Part shown: positions 44,838 to 53,006 of the stretch, piece after piece
Numbering within the stretch: the stretch's first letter is position 1
Layout of the letters: every line of letters begins with the position of its first letter
Position numbers and translations under genes: made by a program
The notes under the pieces: generated by a model
Databases searched by the model: none
What the model saw: the letters and a program-made list of their open reading frames with translations, nothing else
What the model was told of the DNA's origin: nothing
Source of the DNA: JBQDBK01 sp052090825
GTDB taxonomy: Bacteria; Bacillota; Clostridia; Tissierellales; Peptoniphilaceae
DNA length: 64,000 nucleotides
Reading direction: 5' to 3'
Assembly: GCA_052090825.1 (NCBI GenBank)
Contig: JBQDBK010000009.1
Location: 7,413 to 71,412, forward strand

Positions 44838-45587
44838 TTATTTCACCTCTTCTCGGATCCAATTAAATCCTTCTATTTCTATCTTATCTACAAGTTCACT
44901 TTTTCCTTCTTTTACAATAGACCCATCTATGATTACATGAACATAATCTGGTTTTATTGCACTTATTAAGTCTTTGTGATGTGTGATTATTAAAACAGCA
45001 TTATCTTTATTTAGATATCTCTTTATACCTTCCGATACTATTCTAGTAGCATCTACATCAAGACCTGAGTCGGTTTCATCAAGTATTGCCAATTTAGGAT
45101 TTAACATAATCATTTGAAGAATTTCATTTTTTTTCATTTCTCCACCTGAAAATCCTTGATTTAAATATCTATTGGCATAAGAGCGATCAAAAGATAATTT
45201 ATCCATTTCTCTTTCTAATTCTTTTTTAAATTTTAAAATTGAAATATTTTTATCCTCTATTGTAGATTTAGCTGTTCTAATAAAATTTTCTACACTAACT
45301 CCTGAAACTTCCATTGGATTTTGGAAACTCATAAAAAGACCTTTTTTAGCTCTCTTATCAGTGGATAATTCTGTTATATTTTCACCTTCAAAATATATTT
45401 CACCTTCATTAACTTTATATTGAGGATTATTCATAATAACATTGGCTAATGTTGACTTTCCAGAGCCGTTAGGTCCCATTATAACGTGAACTTCCCCAGA
45501 ATTAATATTCAAATTTATATTATGCAAAATTTGCTTTTCTTCTATTCCAGCACTTAAATTTTTTACTTTTAGTAATTCTTTAGACAT
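44838..45587 (-). CDS. sufC: Fe-S assembly ATPase SufC
   Basis: ABC-type ATPase of the SufBCD complex, 249 residues. Walker A is GPNGSGKSTL, the Q-loop FMSFQNPMEV, signature NQGFSGGEMKKNEILQM, Walker B LAILDETDSGLDVDA, and His in ITHHKDLI. First gene of the suf operon, with GGGAGG before the ATG. Confidence 0.97.
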   Translation of the reverse strand: MSKELLKVKNLSAGIEEKQILHNINLNINSGEVHVIMGPNGSGKSTLANVIMNNPQYKVNEGEIYFEGENITELSTDKRAKKGLFMSFQNPMEVSGVSVENFIRTAKSTIEDKNISILKFKKELEREMDKLSFDRSYANRYLNQGFSGGEMKKNEILQMIMLNPKLAILDETDSGLDVDATRIVSEGIKRYLNKDNAVLIITHHKDLISAIKPDYVHVIIDGSIVKEGKSELVDKIEIEGFNWIREEVK

Positions 45588-45646
45588 TAATTTCCTCCCA
45601 ATTATATATAATTCTTACAAATTCACTATGATTTAAATTCTATTTG

Positions 45647-45655
45647 ATTATAACA
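45647..45655 (-). promoter_or_regulatory. Extended -10 promoter for the suf operon
   Basis: Minus strand TGTTATAAT (TGn plus TATAAT) at 45655-45647, with no good -35. The 18-nt stretch ATAAATTTATGTTATAAT ending here is identical to that at 47410-47393. About 55 nt of leader before sufC. Confidence 0.5.
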
Positions 45656-45703
45656 TAAATTTATTGAAATTCACTAATAATTTTTAGAATTAATTTCTAT
45701 TCT

Positions 45704-45732
45704 TTGACAAAGACAAATTAGAAATATATAAT
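45704..45732 (+). promoter_or_regulatory. Consensus promoter for the CNNM gene
   Basis: Plus strand TTGACA (45704-45709), 17-bp spacer, TATAAT (45727-45732). Exact consensus, divergent from the suf promoter. The start site would be near 45739, right at the GAGGTG ribosome site, so the leader is about ten bases. Confidence 0.75.
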
Positions 45733-45749
45733 TTACTTGAGGTGTATAA

Positions 45750-46991
45750 ATGAGTAATCTTTATTATATTCATATAATTGTATTTATAATTTCTTTAGCT
45801 CTTTCTTTTGAACTTACTTTAATAGAAAATGCTTATGTTTCAATATCAACAAACAAAATAAAAAAACTAGAAAATCAAGCTAAAGACTTTGAAATTATAA
45901 ATAAACTTTACAATGATCCAAAAGTCTATTCTACAATATTAATACTTGATTATTTTGCAAATAGTTTAACTGCTATTTCTTCTTCATTAATTTTTTATGC
46001 TCTTTTAGGAAATAATGGGATAATTATTGCTTCGATACTTTCTCCAATTATCATCATAACTCTTGGTGAAACTGTACCAAAAGCTTTAGGAACTCAGAGA
46101 TCAGAAAAAATAATTTTAAAACATAGCAATACTTTATTTTTATTTAATAAAATTTCAATGCCCTTGGTTTTTATAATAGAATCAATTTCAAAATTTTTTA
46201 TAAAAATTACAGGCGGAGACAAAAACTACAAACATCCTAAGATGACTGAAGATGAACTTATAGATGCAGTATCATTAGGAATGGAGGAAGGGATACTGAA
46301 TAAGAGTGAGTCATTCATTATAGAAAATGTTATAGATTTTAAAGATTCATTATCAAAAGATATCATGACGCCTAGAACAGATTTAATAGCTATCGATGCC
46401 AACTCATCTTATAAAGATATAATAAAAATTATTAAAGAAGAATCTTTTTCAAGAATGCCAGTATACTTAGATGATATAGATAATATTATAGGTATTTTAC
46501 ATGTTAAAGACTTGATCTTGCTAGATAACAATTCATCCCTAAAAGATAATTTAAATATATTGAAACCTACTTTTTATACTTTTGAATACAAGCCTATTGG
46601 TCCTTTATTTAATGAAATGAGACATAAAAAAATATCAGTTGCTATAGTAACTGATGAGTACGGTGGCACAGAAGGAATGATAACAACTGAAGATATGATC
46701 GAAAAAATAGTTGGTTCAATTGCTGATGAATATGATGTAGAAGAAGATGAAGATATAATTAAAATTAATGAAAATGAATATTTGATAGATGGTTCCATTA
46801 GTTTAAATGATTTAAATCATTATCTTAATTTAGATTTAAAATCTATAGAAAGTGATTCTATTGCAGGTTATATTATTGAAAAAATTGATAGATTTCCTAA
46901 AACTGGTGAAAATATCTTAATAGATAATTTAAATATTACTATATCTTCTAGTTCTAAAAATAGAATAGAAAAGCTGATTTTAAAATTATAA
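45750..46991 (+). CDS. CNNM/CBS-domain membrane protein (hemolysin C/CorC-like)
   Basis: A 413-residue protein. Residues 1-170 form the DUF21/CNNM domain with four hydrophobic segments (LALSFELTLIENAYVSIS, IITLGETVPKALGTQRSEKI). A CBS pair follows at about 200-320 (DIMTPRTDLIAID, FSRMPVYLDDIDNIIGILHVKDLI, IVTDEYGGTEGMITTEDMIEKIVGSI) and a CorC/HlyC C-terminal domain at 335-413 (YLIDGSISLNDLNHYL). The family contains Mg2+/Co2+ transport or efflux proteins. A single-gene unit and the only plus-strand gene between the suf operon and the right end. Confidence 0.9.
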   Translation: MSNLYYIHIIVFIISLALSFELTLIENAYVSISTNKIKKLENQAKDFEIINKLYNDPKVYSTILILDYFANSLTAISSSLIFYALLGNNGIIIASILSPIIIITLGETVPKALGTQRSEKIILKHSNTLFLFNKISMPLVFIIESISKFFIKITGGDKNYKHPKMTEDELIDAVSLGMEEGILNKSESFIIENVIDFKDSLSKDIMTPRTDLIAIDANSSYKDIIKIIKEESFSRMPVYLDDIDNIIGILHVKDLILLDNNSSLKDNLNILKPTFYTFEYKPIGPLFNEMRHKKISVAIVTDEYGGTEGMITTEDMIEKIVGSIADEYDVEEDEDIIKINENEYLIDGSISLNDLNHYLNLDLKSIESDSIAGYIIEKIDRFPKTGENILIDNLNITISSSSKNRIEKLILKL

Positions 46992-47012
46992 TTTTAAAAT
47001 CAGCTTTTTTTT
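46970..47012 (+). terminator. Terminator after the CNNM gene
   Basis: AAAGCTGATTTTAAAATT (46970-46987) pairs with AATTTTAAAATCAGCTTT (46990-47007), followed by TTTTT. The A-run on the other side means it may also serve the convergent 47011 gene. Confidence 0.88.
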
Positions 47013-47376
47013 ACAAATTATTTTCTACTTCAACAACTTTAAGACAAGAATTTTTCCAACTTGCTCTTTCCCCTAGCTCTTCAACTATTTTTATAAGGTC
47101 TATATCTTCCTCTAAACTTTCATCTATAGGAGTAACCCTAATATTGTCATCAAAGGGAATACTATGTACGCTAGAACCCAAATCAACAAAAGTAATTACT
47201 CTATTTTTTATACTATTTTCATTTATTAATTCATCAATTCTATTATAAGTTCCTTCTTCGTTTCTCGTATAAATATATATGTCTTTATTATATTTTGTAT
47301 TGAAATACATTTTATACGCTTCGTAGGACAAAAGAAATGAACCTAAAGGATTTAAATCAAATATAATTTTTTTCAT
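47011..47376 (-). CDS. Hypothetical protein
   Basis: A 121-residue soluble protein I do not recognise. It starts MKKIIFDLNPLGSFLLSYEAY, is mixed alpha/beta in look, has one cysteine (NSCLKVV near the end) and an acidic middle (DESLEEDIDLIKIVEELGE). There is no signal peptide or clear membrane helix. GGGAGG lies five bases before the ATG and a strong extended -10 lies just upstream, so it is probably expressed. It is a single-gene unit that converges with the CNNM gene. Confidence 0.8.
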   Translation of the reverse strand: MKKIIFDLNPLGSFLLSYEAYKMYFNTKYNKDIYIYTRNEEGTYNRIDELINENSIKNRVITFVDLGSSVHSIPFDDNIRVTPIDESLEEDIDLIKIVEELGERASWKNSCLKVVEVENNL

Positions 47377-47392
47377 AAGTCCTCCCGAAAAT

Positions 47393-47441
47393 ATTATAAC
47401 ATAAATTTATATTATATATCATATTTGAAATAAATTTATGT
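47393..47441 (-). promoter_or_regulatory. Promoter with perfect 12-bp inverted repeat, upstream of the 47011 gene
   Basis: Minus strand TATAAT (47398-47393) with TGT before it. Plus strand ACATAAATTTAT (47399-47410) and ATAAATTTATGT (47430-47441) are perfect inverted repeats separated by 19 bp; the first covers the extended -10 TG and the second lies at the expected -35 and upstream, like an operator. Confidence 0.5.
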
Positions 47442-47442
47442 A

Positions 47443-47473
47443 AATAAAAAAGAACATTAATTAATGTTCTTTT
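47443..47473 (-). terminator. Terminator after the SLH gene
   Basis: AAAAGAACATTAA and TTAATGTTCTTTT (47448-47473) form a continuous palindrome at the end of the SLH gene, followed on minus by TTTATTTA. Confidence 0.7.
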
Positions 47474-48369
47474 ACTATTCTTACTAAAGCAACTATTTCT
47501 TCTTGTCTTGTTATAGTTTTTTTAGGATTAAATTTTTTATTCTCTAATAGTAATATATTTTTATTTACTACGCTTACTATAGAATTCTTAGCATAATTTT
47601 CAGCTAAATTAATATCAGCAATTTCTTTATTAGATTTTGAATTTACATTACTTTTTCTAACTAGTCTATCTAATATAATTGCTAAATCTTCCTTAGTTAC
47701 TTTCCCACTTGGATTAAATTTATTTTCTGATATTCCTAACATTAATCCTAATGTTTTAGCATTTCTAGTGTAAATATTATCTATATCAGAATAAATAATA
47801 TTTGAATCATGAACCTTTGGAAACCCTAGTTTAGAAGACGCTTTTACTATTAATTCAGCCATTTCAACTCTATTGATATTTTTTTTAACATCTTTTCTTA
47901 TGTCTTCTGAAAATAATCCATAAGATTGAGCCAACATAAGATCTTCATAAGCCCAATCACTATAATTATTAAAAATTGATATGCTTCCTATGCTTGCAGG
48001 ATAAGAATAATTACTGGTATTATTGTCTATAACTTTTTTTACTCTAAAACTATAATTCCTAGCTTTACTTGATAAATGTTTTGATAATTCTTTATCATCT
48101 ATTCTTAATTCTATTAAATCTTTTTTAATATAACTTTTATTTATAAATTTATTAGATTTACTTATCCAATCTTCTTTATCAGACTTAACATCTATAATGA
48201 ATTTAGCCTTATTATATTTTTCTTCATTATAATTATTTTTAAATTTTAATATATAAGTTTTGCCTTCTTTACTAACCGATAAATTACTTGGTTTCTGTAT
48301 AGATTCTTTAGCTCCTACGCTTGTAGAAAATAAAACAATTATCATAAGTGCTGTTATTATTTTTTTCAT
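47461..48369 (-). CDS. Secreted protein with S-layer homology domains
   Basis: A 302-residue exported protein. Signal peptide about 1-20 (MKKIITALMIIVLFSTSVGA). Residues 25-130 form a fibronectin III-like region (KPSNLSVSKEGKTYILKFKN). Three SLH repeats follow at about 135-300: SDWAYEDLMLAQSYGLFSED-NRVEMAELIVKA, YSDIDNIYTRNAKTLGLMLG-VTKEDLAIILDRL, and AENYAKNSIVSVVNKNILL-ITRQEEIVALVRI. SLH repeats attach proteins to pyruvylated wall polymer, so it is probably a cell-surface protein. Single-gene unit. Confidence 0.85.
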   Translation of the reverse strand: MKKIITALMIIVLFSTSVGAKESIQKPSNLSVSKEGKTYILKFKNNYNEEKYNKAKFIIDVKSDKEDWISKSNKFINKSYIKKDLIELRIDDKELSKHLSSKARNYSFRVKKVIDNNTSNYSYPASIGSISIFNNYSDWAYEDLMLAQSYGLFSEDIRKDVKKNINRVEMAELIVKASSKLGFPKVHDSNIIYSDIDNIYTRNAKTLGLMLGISENKFNPSGKVTKEDLAIILDRLVRKSNVNSKSNKEIADINLAENYAKNSIVSVVNKNILLLENKKFNPKKTITRQEEIVALVRIVKEH

Positions 48370-48492
48370 TTTTCACCTCAAGAAAATATCCTACCAGAAA
48401 AAAATCAAAAAATCTATATTGTAATTATTTTGTAATTTATTTGTAATAAATACTTTTATTAACTTATTTTAGTTAAATTTAATTAAGGGCTT

Positions 48493-48858
48493 TTATATTT
48501 TTATATTAACTTTATATCCTGTTGACTTAACTATGTTTTTAAGTTCTAAAATAGTTACTATACTATTTATAAATGATATATCTTCTTTTAAGTTAATGGC
48601 AATTAAATCATCCATACTTGTAAAAATTCTAGCTCTATTTCTTATTAATAAATTTGTCCCTTTTGAATATATAAAGTTTATATTCCCTGGTACAGCAAAT
48701 ATTCCTTTTCCTTGTTCTGTAGCAAGCCTGGCAGTTATTAAAGATCCGATTCTTCCCATAGCTTCTACTACAATTACAATATCTCCTAATCCCGATATTA
48801 TTCTATTTCTTAAAGGAAACCTAAAAGATAAAGGTAGTGTTTTAGATGGATATTTCAT
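48493..48858 (-). pseudogene. dprA: dprA remnant (C-terminal third only)
   Basis: The 121-codon frame encodes the C-terminal part of the Rossmann domain of DprA, the loader of RecA onto incoming single-stranded DNA: KTLPLSFRFPLRNRIISGLG, VVEAMGRIGSLITARLATEQG, GIFAVPGNIN and GTNLLIRNRARIFTS. A full DprA has about 300 or more residues; the N-terminal two thirds, including the start of the nucleotide fold, are gone. It begins with an ATG only by chance, inside the degraded comM end, and lacks a ribosome site. Confidence 0.9.
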
Positions 48859-50252
48859 TTTATTATTGTAGGATTATATTCTTTTAAAACAATATTCATA
48901 ATATTCTTACATTTATCACTTAATTTACAGAATTTATTAATTTGACTTTCTTTTAAATCTGAGTTAGATGATATATTTATATTTTTATATCTTTCTTTTT
49001 GAATTTTTCTAGCAAGTAAAACCATATTTCTTATATCTTCTGAACATTCCTCTTTTGTATCGCTTGATAAATTGGCATGTTTTACAGCTAATACTTCAAC
49101 ATTATATCAATTCTATCTAATTAAAAGGTGAGATATCCTGGATAAGTATCTGTTTATTTGATACATAGTACATTTGCATCGATGATTTTCATCTCCATAG
49201 TATCCGCAAGGACAAGGATTCATAGCAGCAATTAAAATAAACTTAGCAGGATAAGTTATACTTGCATTTGCTCTTGAGATATTTATTGTCTTATCCTCTA
49301 AAGGTTGTCTTAATACTTCTAATACTGATTTAGGAAATTCCAGCAATTCATCTAAAAAAAGAACTCCATTATGAGATAAAGAAATTTCACCTGGTTTTGG
49401 TATTCTTCCTCCTCCTATTAGAGATACAGCTGAAGATGTATGATGAGGTTCTCTGAAAGGAGGTTGACTAATTAAACTATTTTCTTTTAATAAACCTGCT
49501 ATTGAATAAATTTTAGTAACCTCTATAGCCTCATCAAAATTTAATTTAGGCAAAATAGTTGGAAATCTTTTTGCTGCCATACTTTTACCACTTCCTGGAG
49601 TTCCAATCATTAGTAAATTATGTTTACCAGCAGCAGAAACTTCTAAAGCTCTTTTAAGAAAACCTTGTCCTTTCATGTCTGAAAAATCTATACCAAACTT
49701 TTCTCTAGTAAATATAAATTCTTCAATGTATTTTTCAATTTTTATATTTCCATTTAAAAACTCAACTACTTCTCTTAAATTTTTTACTGGATAAATATTA
49801 ACATCATTTATAATGGCACATTCTTTTTTATTTTCTTCAGGTATTATAAAATTTTTAAATCCCTTTTCTCTTAAAGAAATAACCATAGCTAAAGCTCCAT
49901 TTATAGCATTTATACTTCCATCTAAAGATAATTCTCCTAAATATATGTATTCATCTTTTATATTATTAAATTCTTCATTAGCTCCTAAAATTGCAATAGC
50001 TATAGCTAAATCCATTTGGGAACCATCTTTTCTTAGATTAGCTGGTGATAAATTGATTGTTATTCTTTTTAAAGGAAATTCTAATCCACTATTTTTAACA
50101 CCAGCTCTCACCCTCTCTATAGATTCTTTTATAGCCACATCAGCTAATCCAACAATAGAAAACTTGGGGAGCCCATTACTAAGATCTGCTTCAACATTTA
50201 CCAAATATCCATCTAATCCTTCTAAAGAACAGGTTTTAACTTTATAAAACAT
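48855..50252 (-). pseudogene. comM: comM (Mg-chelatase-like competence protein), disrupted
   Basis: ComM/YifB is a hexameric AAA+ helicase for branch migration during transformation. From ATG 50252 (AAGGAGG upstream) 379 codons are intact: YLVNVEADLSNGLPKFSIVG, GTPGSGKSMAAKRFP, REPHHTSSAVSLIGGGRIPKPGEISL, LDELLEFPKSVLEVLRQPLED and NPCPCGYYGD. After SRISHLL an extra base shifts the frame (LDRIDI is in another frame), stops occur at 49113 and beyond, and a second indel restores the frame for VEVLAVKHANLSSDTKEE, SEDIRNMVLLARKIQKERY and KFCKLSD. The last about 50 residues are missing, and dprA sequence starts at the break. Confidence 0.9.
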
Positions 50253-50265
50253 ATAATATTCCTCC

Positions 50266-50625
50266 TTAGACAAATTCAAAAGCGTTTTCAATATGATTGA
50301 TCACATCATCTTTTATATAAAATTCTATTACATCGTATCGCACTTGAAAATCTTCCAAACCTTTAAGCATGATATAACTTAAAGAAGTTTGTATTATATT
50401 TTTTATTTTTTTCTCATCTACCGCTTCAAAAGCATACCCAAATTTTTTTGTACTCCTGGTCTTAACTTCTATAAAAACTAAAATATTTTTATCCATGGCA
50501 ATTATATCTATATCAGTTCCTATAGCTCTATAATTTCTTTCTAAAATTTTATATCCCTTATTTTTTAAATATCTAGCTACTATCTCTTCTCCTATATTGC
50601 CTAATTTTTTATTATCCACTACCAT
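50266..50625 (-). CDS. yraN: YraN/UPF0102 endonuclease-like protein
   Basis: A 119-residue protein with the UPF0102 endonuclease-like fold: LGNIGEEIVARYLKNKGYKILERNYR, GTDIDIIAMDKNILVFIEVKTRS with the Asp/Glu/Lys metal-binding pattern, and KFGYAFEAVDEKKIKNI. Function not established. It overlaps rnhB by 7 bp and sits in the usual rnhB-yraN-comM-dprA order. Confidence 0.93.
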   Translation of the reverse strand: MVVDNKKLGNIGEEIVARYLKNKGYKILERNYRAIGTDIDIIAMDKNILVFIEVKTRSTKKFGYAFEAVDEKKIKNIIQTSLSYIMLKGLEDFQVRYDVIEFYIKDDVINHIENAFEFV

Positions 50626-51230
50626 TCATTCCTTTTTTTAACAAAGGTACTTCTATGCATATCACTAGGCCCATATGCTTTAATAGCTTCCCTGTGATAT
50701 TTGGTAGCATAACCCATATGTTTTTCTAGTCCATAGTTAGGATATTTTTTTGCCCAGTTTAGACACAATTTATCTCTATATACTTTTGCAACTATAGATG
50801 CGCAGGCAATGGAATAACACTTGTCATCTCCCTTTATTATTGGAACTTGCCTAATATCTGTATCTATTTTTTCAGCATCAATTAGAAGTAAGTCTGGAGT
50901 AATTTTATCTCCATTTTTATCTCTTAAATTATCAATTGCCTGAATCATCGCCAAATGTGTAGCATTTTTTATATTTATTTCATCAATTGTTTTGCAATCA
51001 ATTCTACCTATTCCTACAGCTAAGCAGTTTGACAGTATTAATTTATATAATGTCTCTCTTTTCTTTTTTGAAAGTTTTTTTGAATCTGCTATGCCATCTA
51101 TTCTTTTTTCTAAAGGCATTATTATAGCACAAGCAACAACATCACCAAATAGAGAACCTCTTCCTACCTCATCTATCCCTACAATTGTTTTATAACCTTC
51201 CTTTAAAAATTCTATTTCAAATTCTTCCAT
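50619..51230 (-). CDS. rnhB: Ribonuclease HII
   Basis: Removes ribonucleotides from DNA:RNA hybrids and single misincorporations. 203 residues with IVGIDEVGRGSLFGDVVACAI (catalytic Asp-Glu), DSKKLSKKKRE, LLIDAEKID and GDDKCYSIACASIVAKVYRD. Confidence 0.96.
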   Translation of the reverse strand: MEEFEIEFLKEGYKTIVGIDEVGRGSLFGDVVACAIIMPLEKRIDGIADSKKLSKKKRETLYKLILSNCLAVGIGRIDCKTIDEINIKNATHLAMIQAIDNLRDKNGDKITPDLLLIDAEKIDTDIRQVPIIKGDDKCYSIACASIVAKVYRDKLCLNWAKKYPNYGLEKHMGYATKYHREAIKAYGPSDMHRSTFVKKRNEW

Positions 51231-51256
51231 TTAATATAGCTCCATTTATAAAAAAT

Positions 51257-52096
51257 TTATAACCTATCTAAGGTTACTTTACCTAAGATACCTTTTCTGA
51301 ATTCATCTAAAACTAAATTAGCAACTTTAGTATAGTCTATTTCATTACCCTTAAGTATAGCCCCTCTTTTCTGTCCTATTTTTCCCATTATTTCTACAGG
51401 ACTAAGACCATCTATTTTTATATTATACCTATCTTCTATAAAGTTTTTATCTAAATCATTTAATCTTTCTATTAAGTGAATACAAAGTGTTTCAATATCC
51501 ATTATTTCATCTTTTATAGCTCCAGTAAAAGCCAAATTTCTAGCTAAAATTTGATTTTCAAATTTAGGCCATAATACTCCTGGCGTATCTAATAAATGTA
51601 GTTTAGGATTTAATTTTATCCATTGATTTGTTTTTGTTATTCCAGGTCTATTACCAATTTTAGCAGCCTTAGTTCTAGAAATACCATTTATGAAAGTAGA
51701 CTTACCAGAATTCGGAATCCCTACTATCATTGCTCTTAAAGGTCCCATATTCAAATCTTTTTCTTGGTATCTTGCTATTTCTTCTTTCATTAAATTGAAA
51801 GATTCACTTATTATTTTATTTACATTAGGTTTATTTGAATTATATAAAATAGCTTTATTACCATTGTTAGAAAGATGTTGGATCCACTTATCATTTTGAG
51901 ATTCTTCTGATAAGTCAGACTTATTTAATATTAGCAAGCTTTTCTTATTAGACAAAACATCTTTTATCAAGGGATTCCTACTAGCTATAGGTATTCTAGA
52001 ATCTATAATTTCAATATAAAAATCTACTAATTTTGATTTTTTTTGAATTTCTTCTATAGTTTTTTTCATGTGTCCTGGATACCAATTAATATTCAT
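51257..52096 (-). CDS. rbgA: Ribosome biogenesis GTPase RbgA (YlqF)
   Basis: Circularly permuted GTPase that drives late 50S assembly. 279 residues: NWYPGHMKKTIEEI, then G4 ILNKSDL, G5-like region, then G1 VGIPNSGKSTFINGI and G3 LLDTPGVLWPKF. The motif order G4-before-G1 is diagnostic. C-terminal helical domain binds the ribosome. It overlaps the HAD gene by 11 bp and is followed by rnhB. Confidence 0.96.
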   Translation of the reverse strand: MNINWYPGHMKKTIEEIQKKSKLVDFYIEIIDSRIPIASRNPLIKDVLSNKKSLLILNKSDLSEESQNDKWIQHLSNNGNKAILYNSNKPNVNKIISESFNLMKEEIARYQEKDLNMGPLRAMIVGIPNSGKSTFINGISRTKAAKIGNRPGITKTNQWIKLNPKLHLLDTPGVLWPKFENQILARNLAFTGAIKDEIMDIETLCIHLIERLNDLDKNFIEDRYNIKIDGLSPVEIMGKIGQKRGAILKGNEIDYTKVANLVLDEFRKGILGKVTLDRL

Positions 52097-52928
52097 TTAT
52101 TCCACCAATCTTTAAAATATAATCTAAAGCCCTTATTGCTCCTAAGTTGTTATTATCTTTTTTTGTTATTAAATTTGATTTTTTCTTTATAAAGTCTTGA
52201 GCATTTATCATTGCAATACCTATATCTGAATTTTCAATAACTTTAAGATCATTAGAATCATCACCTATTGCTATTATTTTGCAATTTGGAAATTTTTTTG
52301 ACTCTAAATATCTCTTTATTCCCCACCACTTATCACCTGTTTTATTTAAAATTTCCAAAATATAAACCTTCCTATTTTTTACTTCCATCAAGTGTATATT
52401 CATGTCATCAAATAATTTTTCAAACTTAATTTTATACTCAAGCAAGTCTTCATAATCTCCGGCAAAAATTATTGATAGTATAGGTGATTCTAAATAAGAA
52501 AAATCACTGATAAAGTGTGCTCTATTTCCAAAAACTTCTATATATTTAGAAACATTCTCCTTAACATTCTTTTTCACTACTGCTATATCTTTCCCTTCGG
52601 AATACATATCTACATGTAATAAAGGATAAATATTTTTGTTATTACACTTACTTATTATATCTAAAGCTTTTGCTTTATCTATTGGATTTATAAAAATAAT
52701 TTCATCATTTGAGGTATTCCTGCATATATTTCCATTATTAGATATAATATCTATGTTTACTTTATTTTTAAAAAAACTGGAAGCAGAATTATAACTTCTT
52801 CCAGTATTTATAATAACTTTAAATTTTTGCTTCATTAACTCTTTTATATAAACCAAATTAGTTTCATCTAAACTTTTATTATCATCTAAAAGAGTTCCAT
52901 CTAAATCTAGAGATATAATTGTATTCAT
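52086..52928 (-). CDS. HAD superfamily (Cof-type) phosphatase
   Basis: A 280-residue Cof-type hydrolase. Motif I is SLDLDGTLLDDNKS, motif II INTGRSY, motif III region with K in GDKWWGIKRYLE, and motif IV IAIGDDSNDLKVI. Such enzymes dephosphorylate sugar phosphates, nucleotides or flavin precursors; the substrate is not visible from sequence. First gene of the run with rbgA and rnhB. Confidence 0.9.
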   Translation of the reverse strand: MNTIISLDLDGTLLDDNKSLDETNLVYIKELMKQKFKVIINTGRSYNSASSFFKNKVNIDIISNNGNICRNTSNDEIIFINPIDKAKALDIISKCNNKNIYPLLHVDMYSEGKDIAVVKKNVKENVSKYIEVFGNRAHFISDFSYLESPILSIIFAGDYEDLLEYKIKFEKLFDDMNIHLMEVKNRKVYILEILNKTGDKWWGIKRYLESKKFPNCKIIAIGDDSNDLKVIENSDIGIAMINAQDFIKKKSNLITKKDNNNLGAIRALDYILKIGGINEY

Positions 52929-52974
52929 ATTATCACCAATTATATAATATCATAAAGCTTAAAATTTTTACATT

Positions 52975-53006
52975 AAAAAAAAATGTATCCTAAAATACAT
53001 TTTTTT
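52975..53006 (-). terminator. Terminator after the 53005 gene
   Basis: ATGTAT (52983-52988) and ATACAT (52995-53000) with loop CCTAAA, extended by an A-run on one side and a T-run on the other. Works in either direction. Confidence 0.7.

Noticed and set aside
45700..45714. TCTTTGACAAAGA palindrome as strong operator evidence
   Set aside because: TTGACAA is self-complementary by nature, so a -35 box will often look palindromic; only the flanking arms add weight.
48493..48858. Short intact dprA gene
   Set aside because: It lacks two thirds of the protein and its ATG arises within the decayed comM end without a ribosome site.
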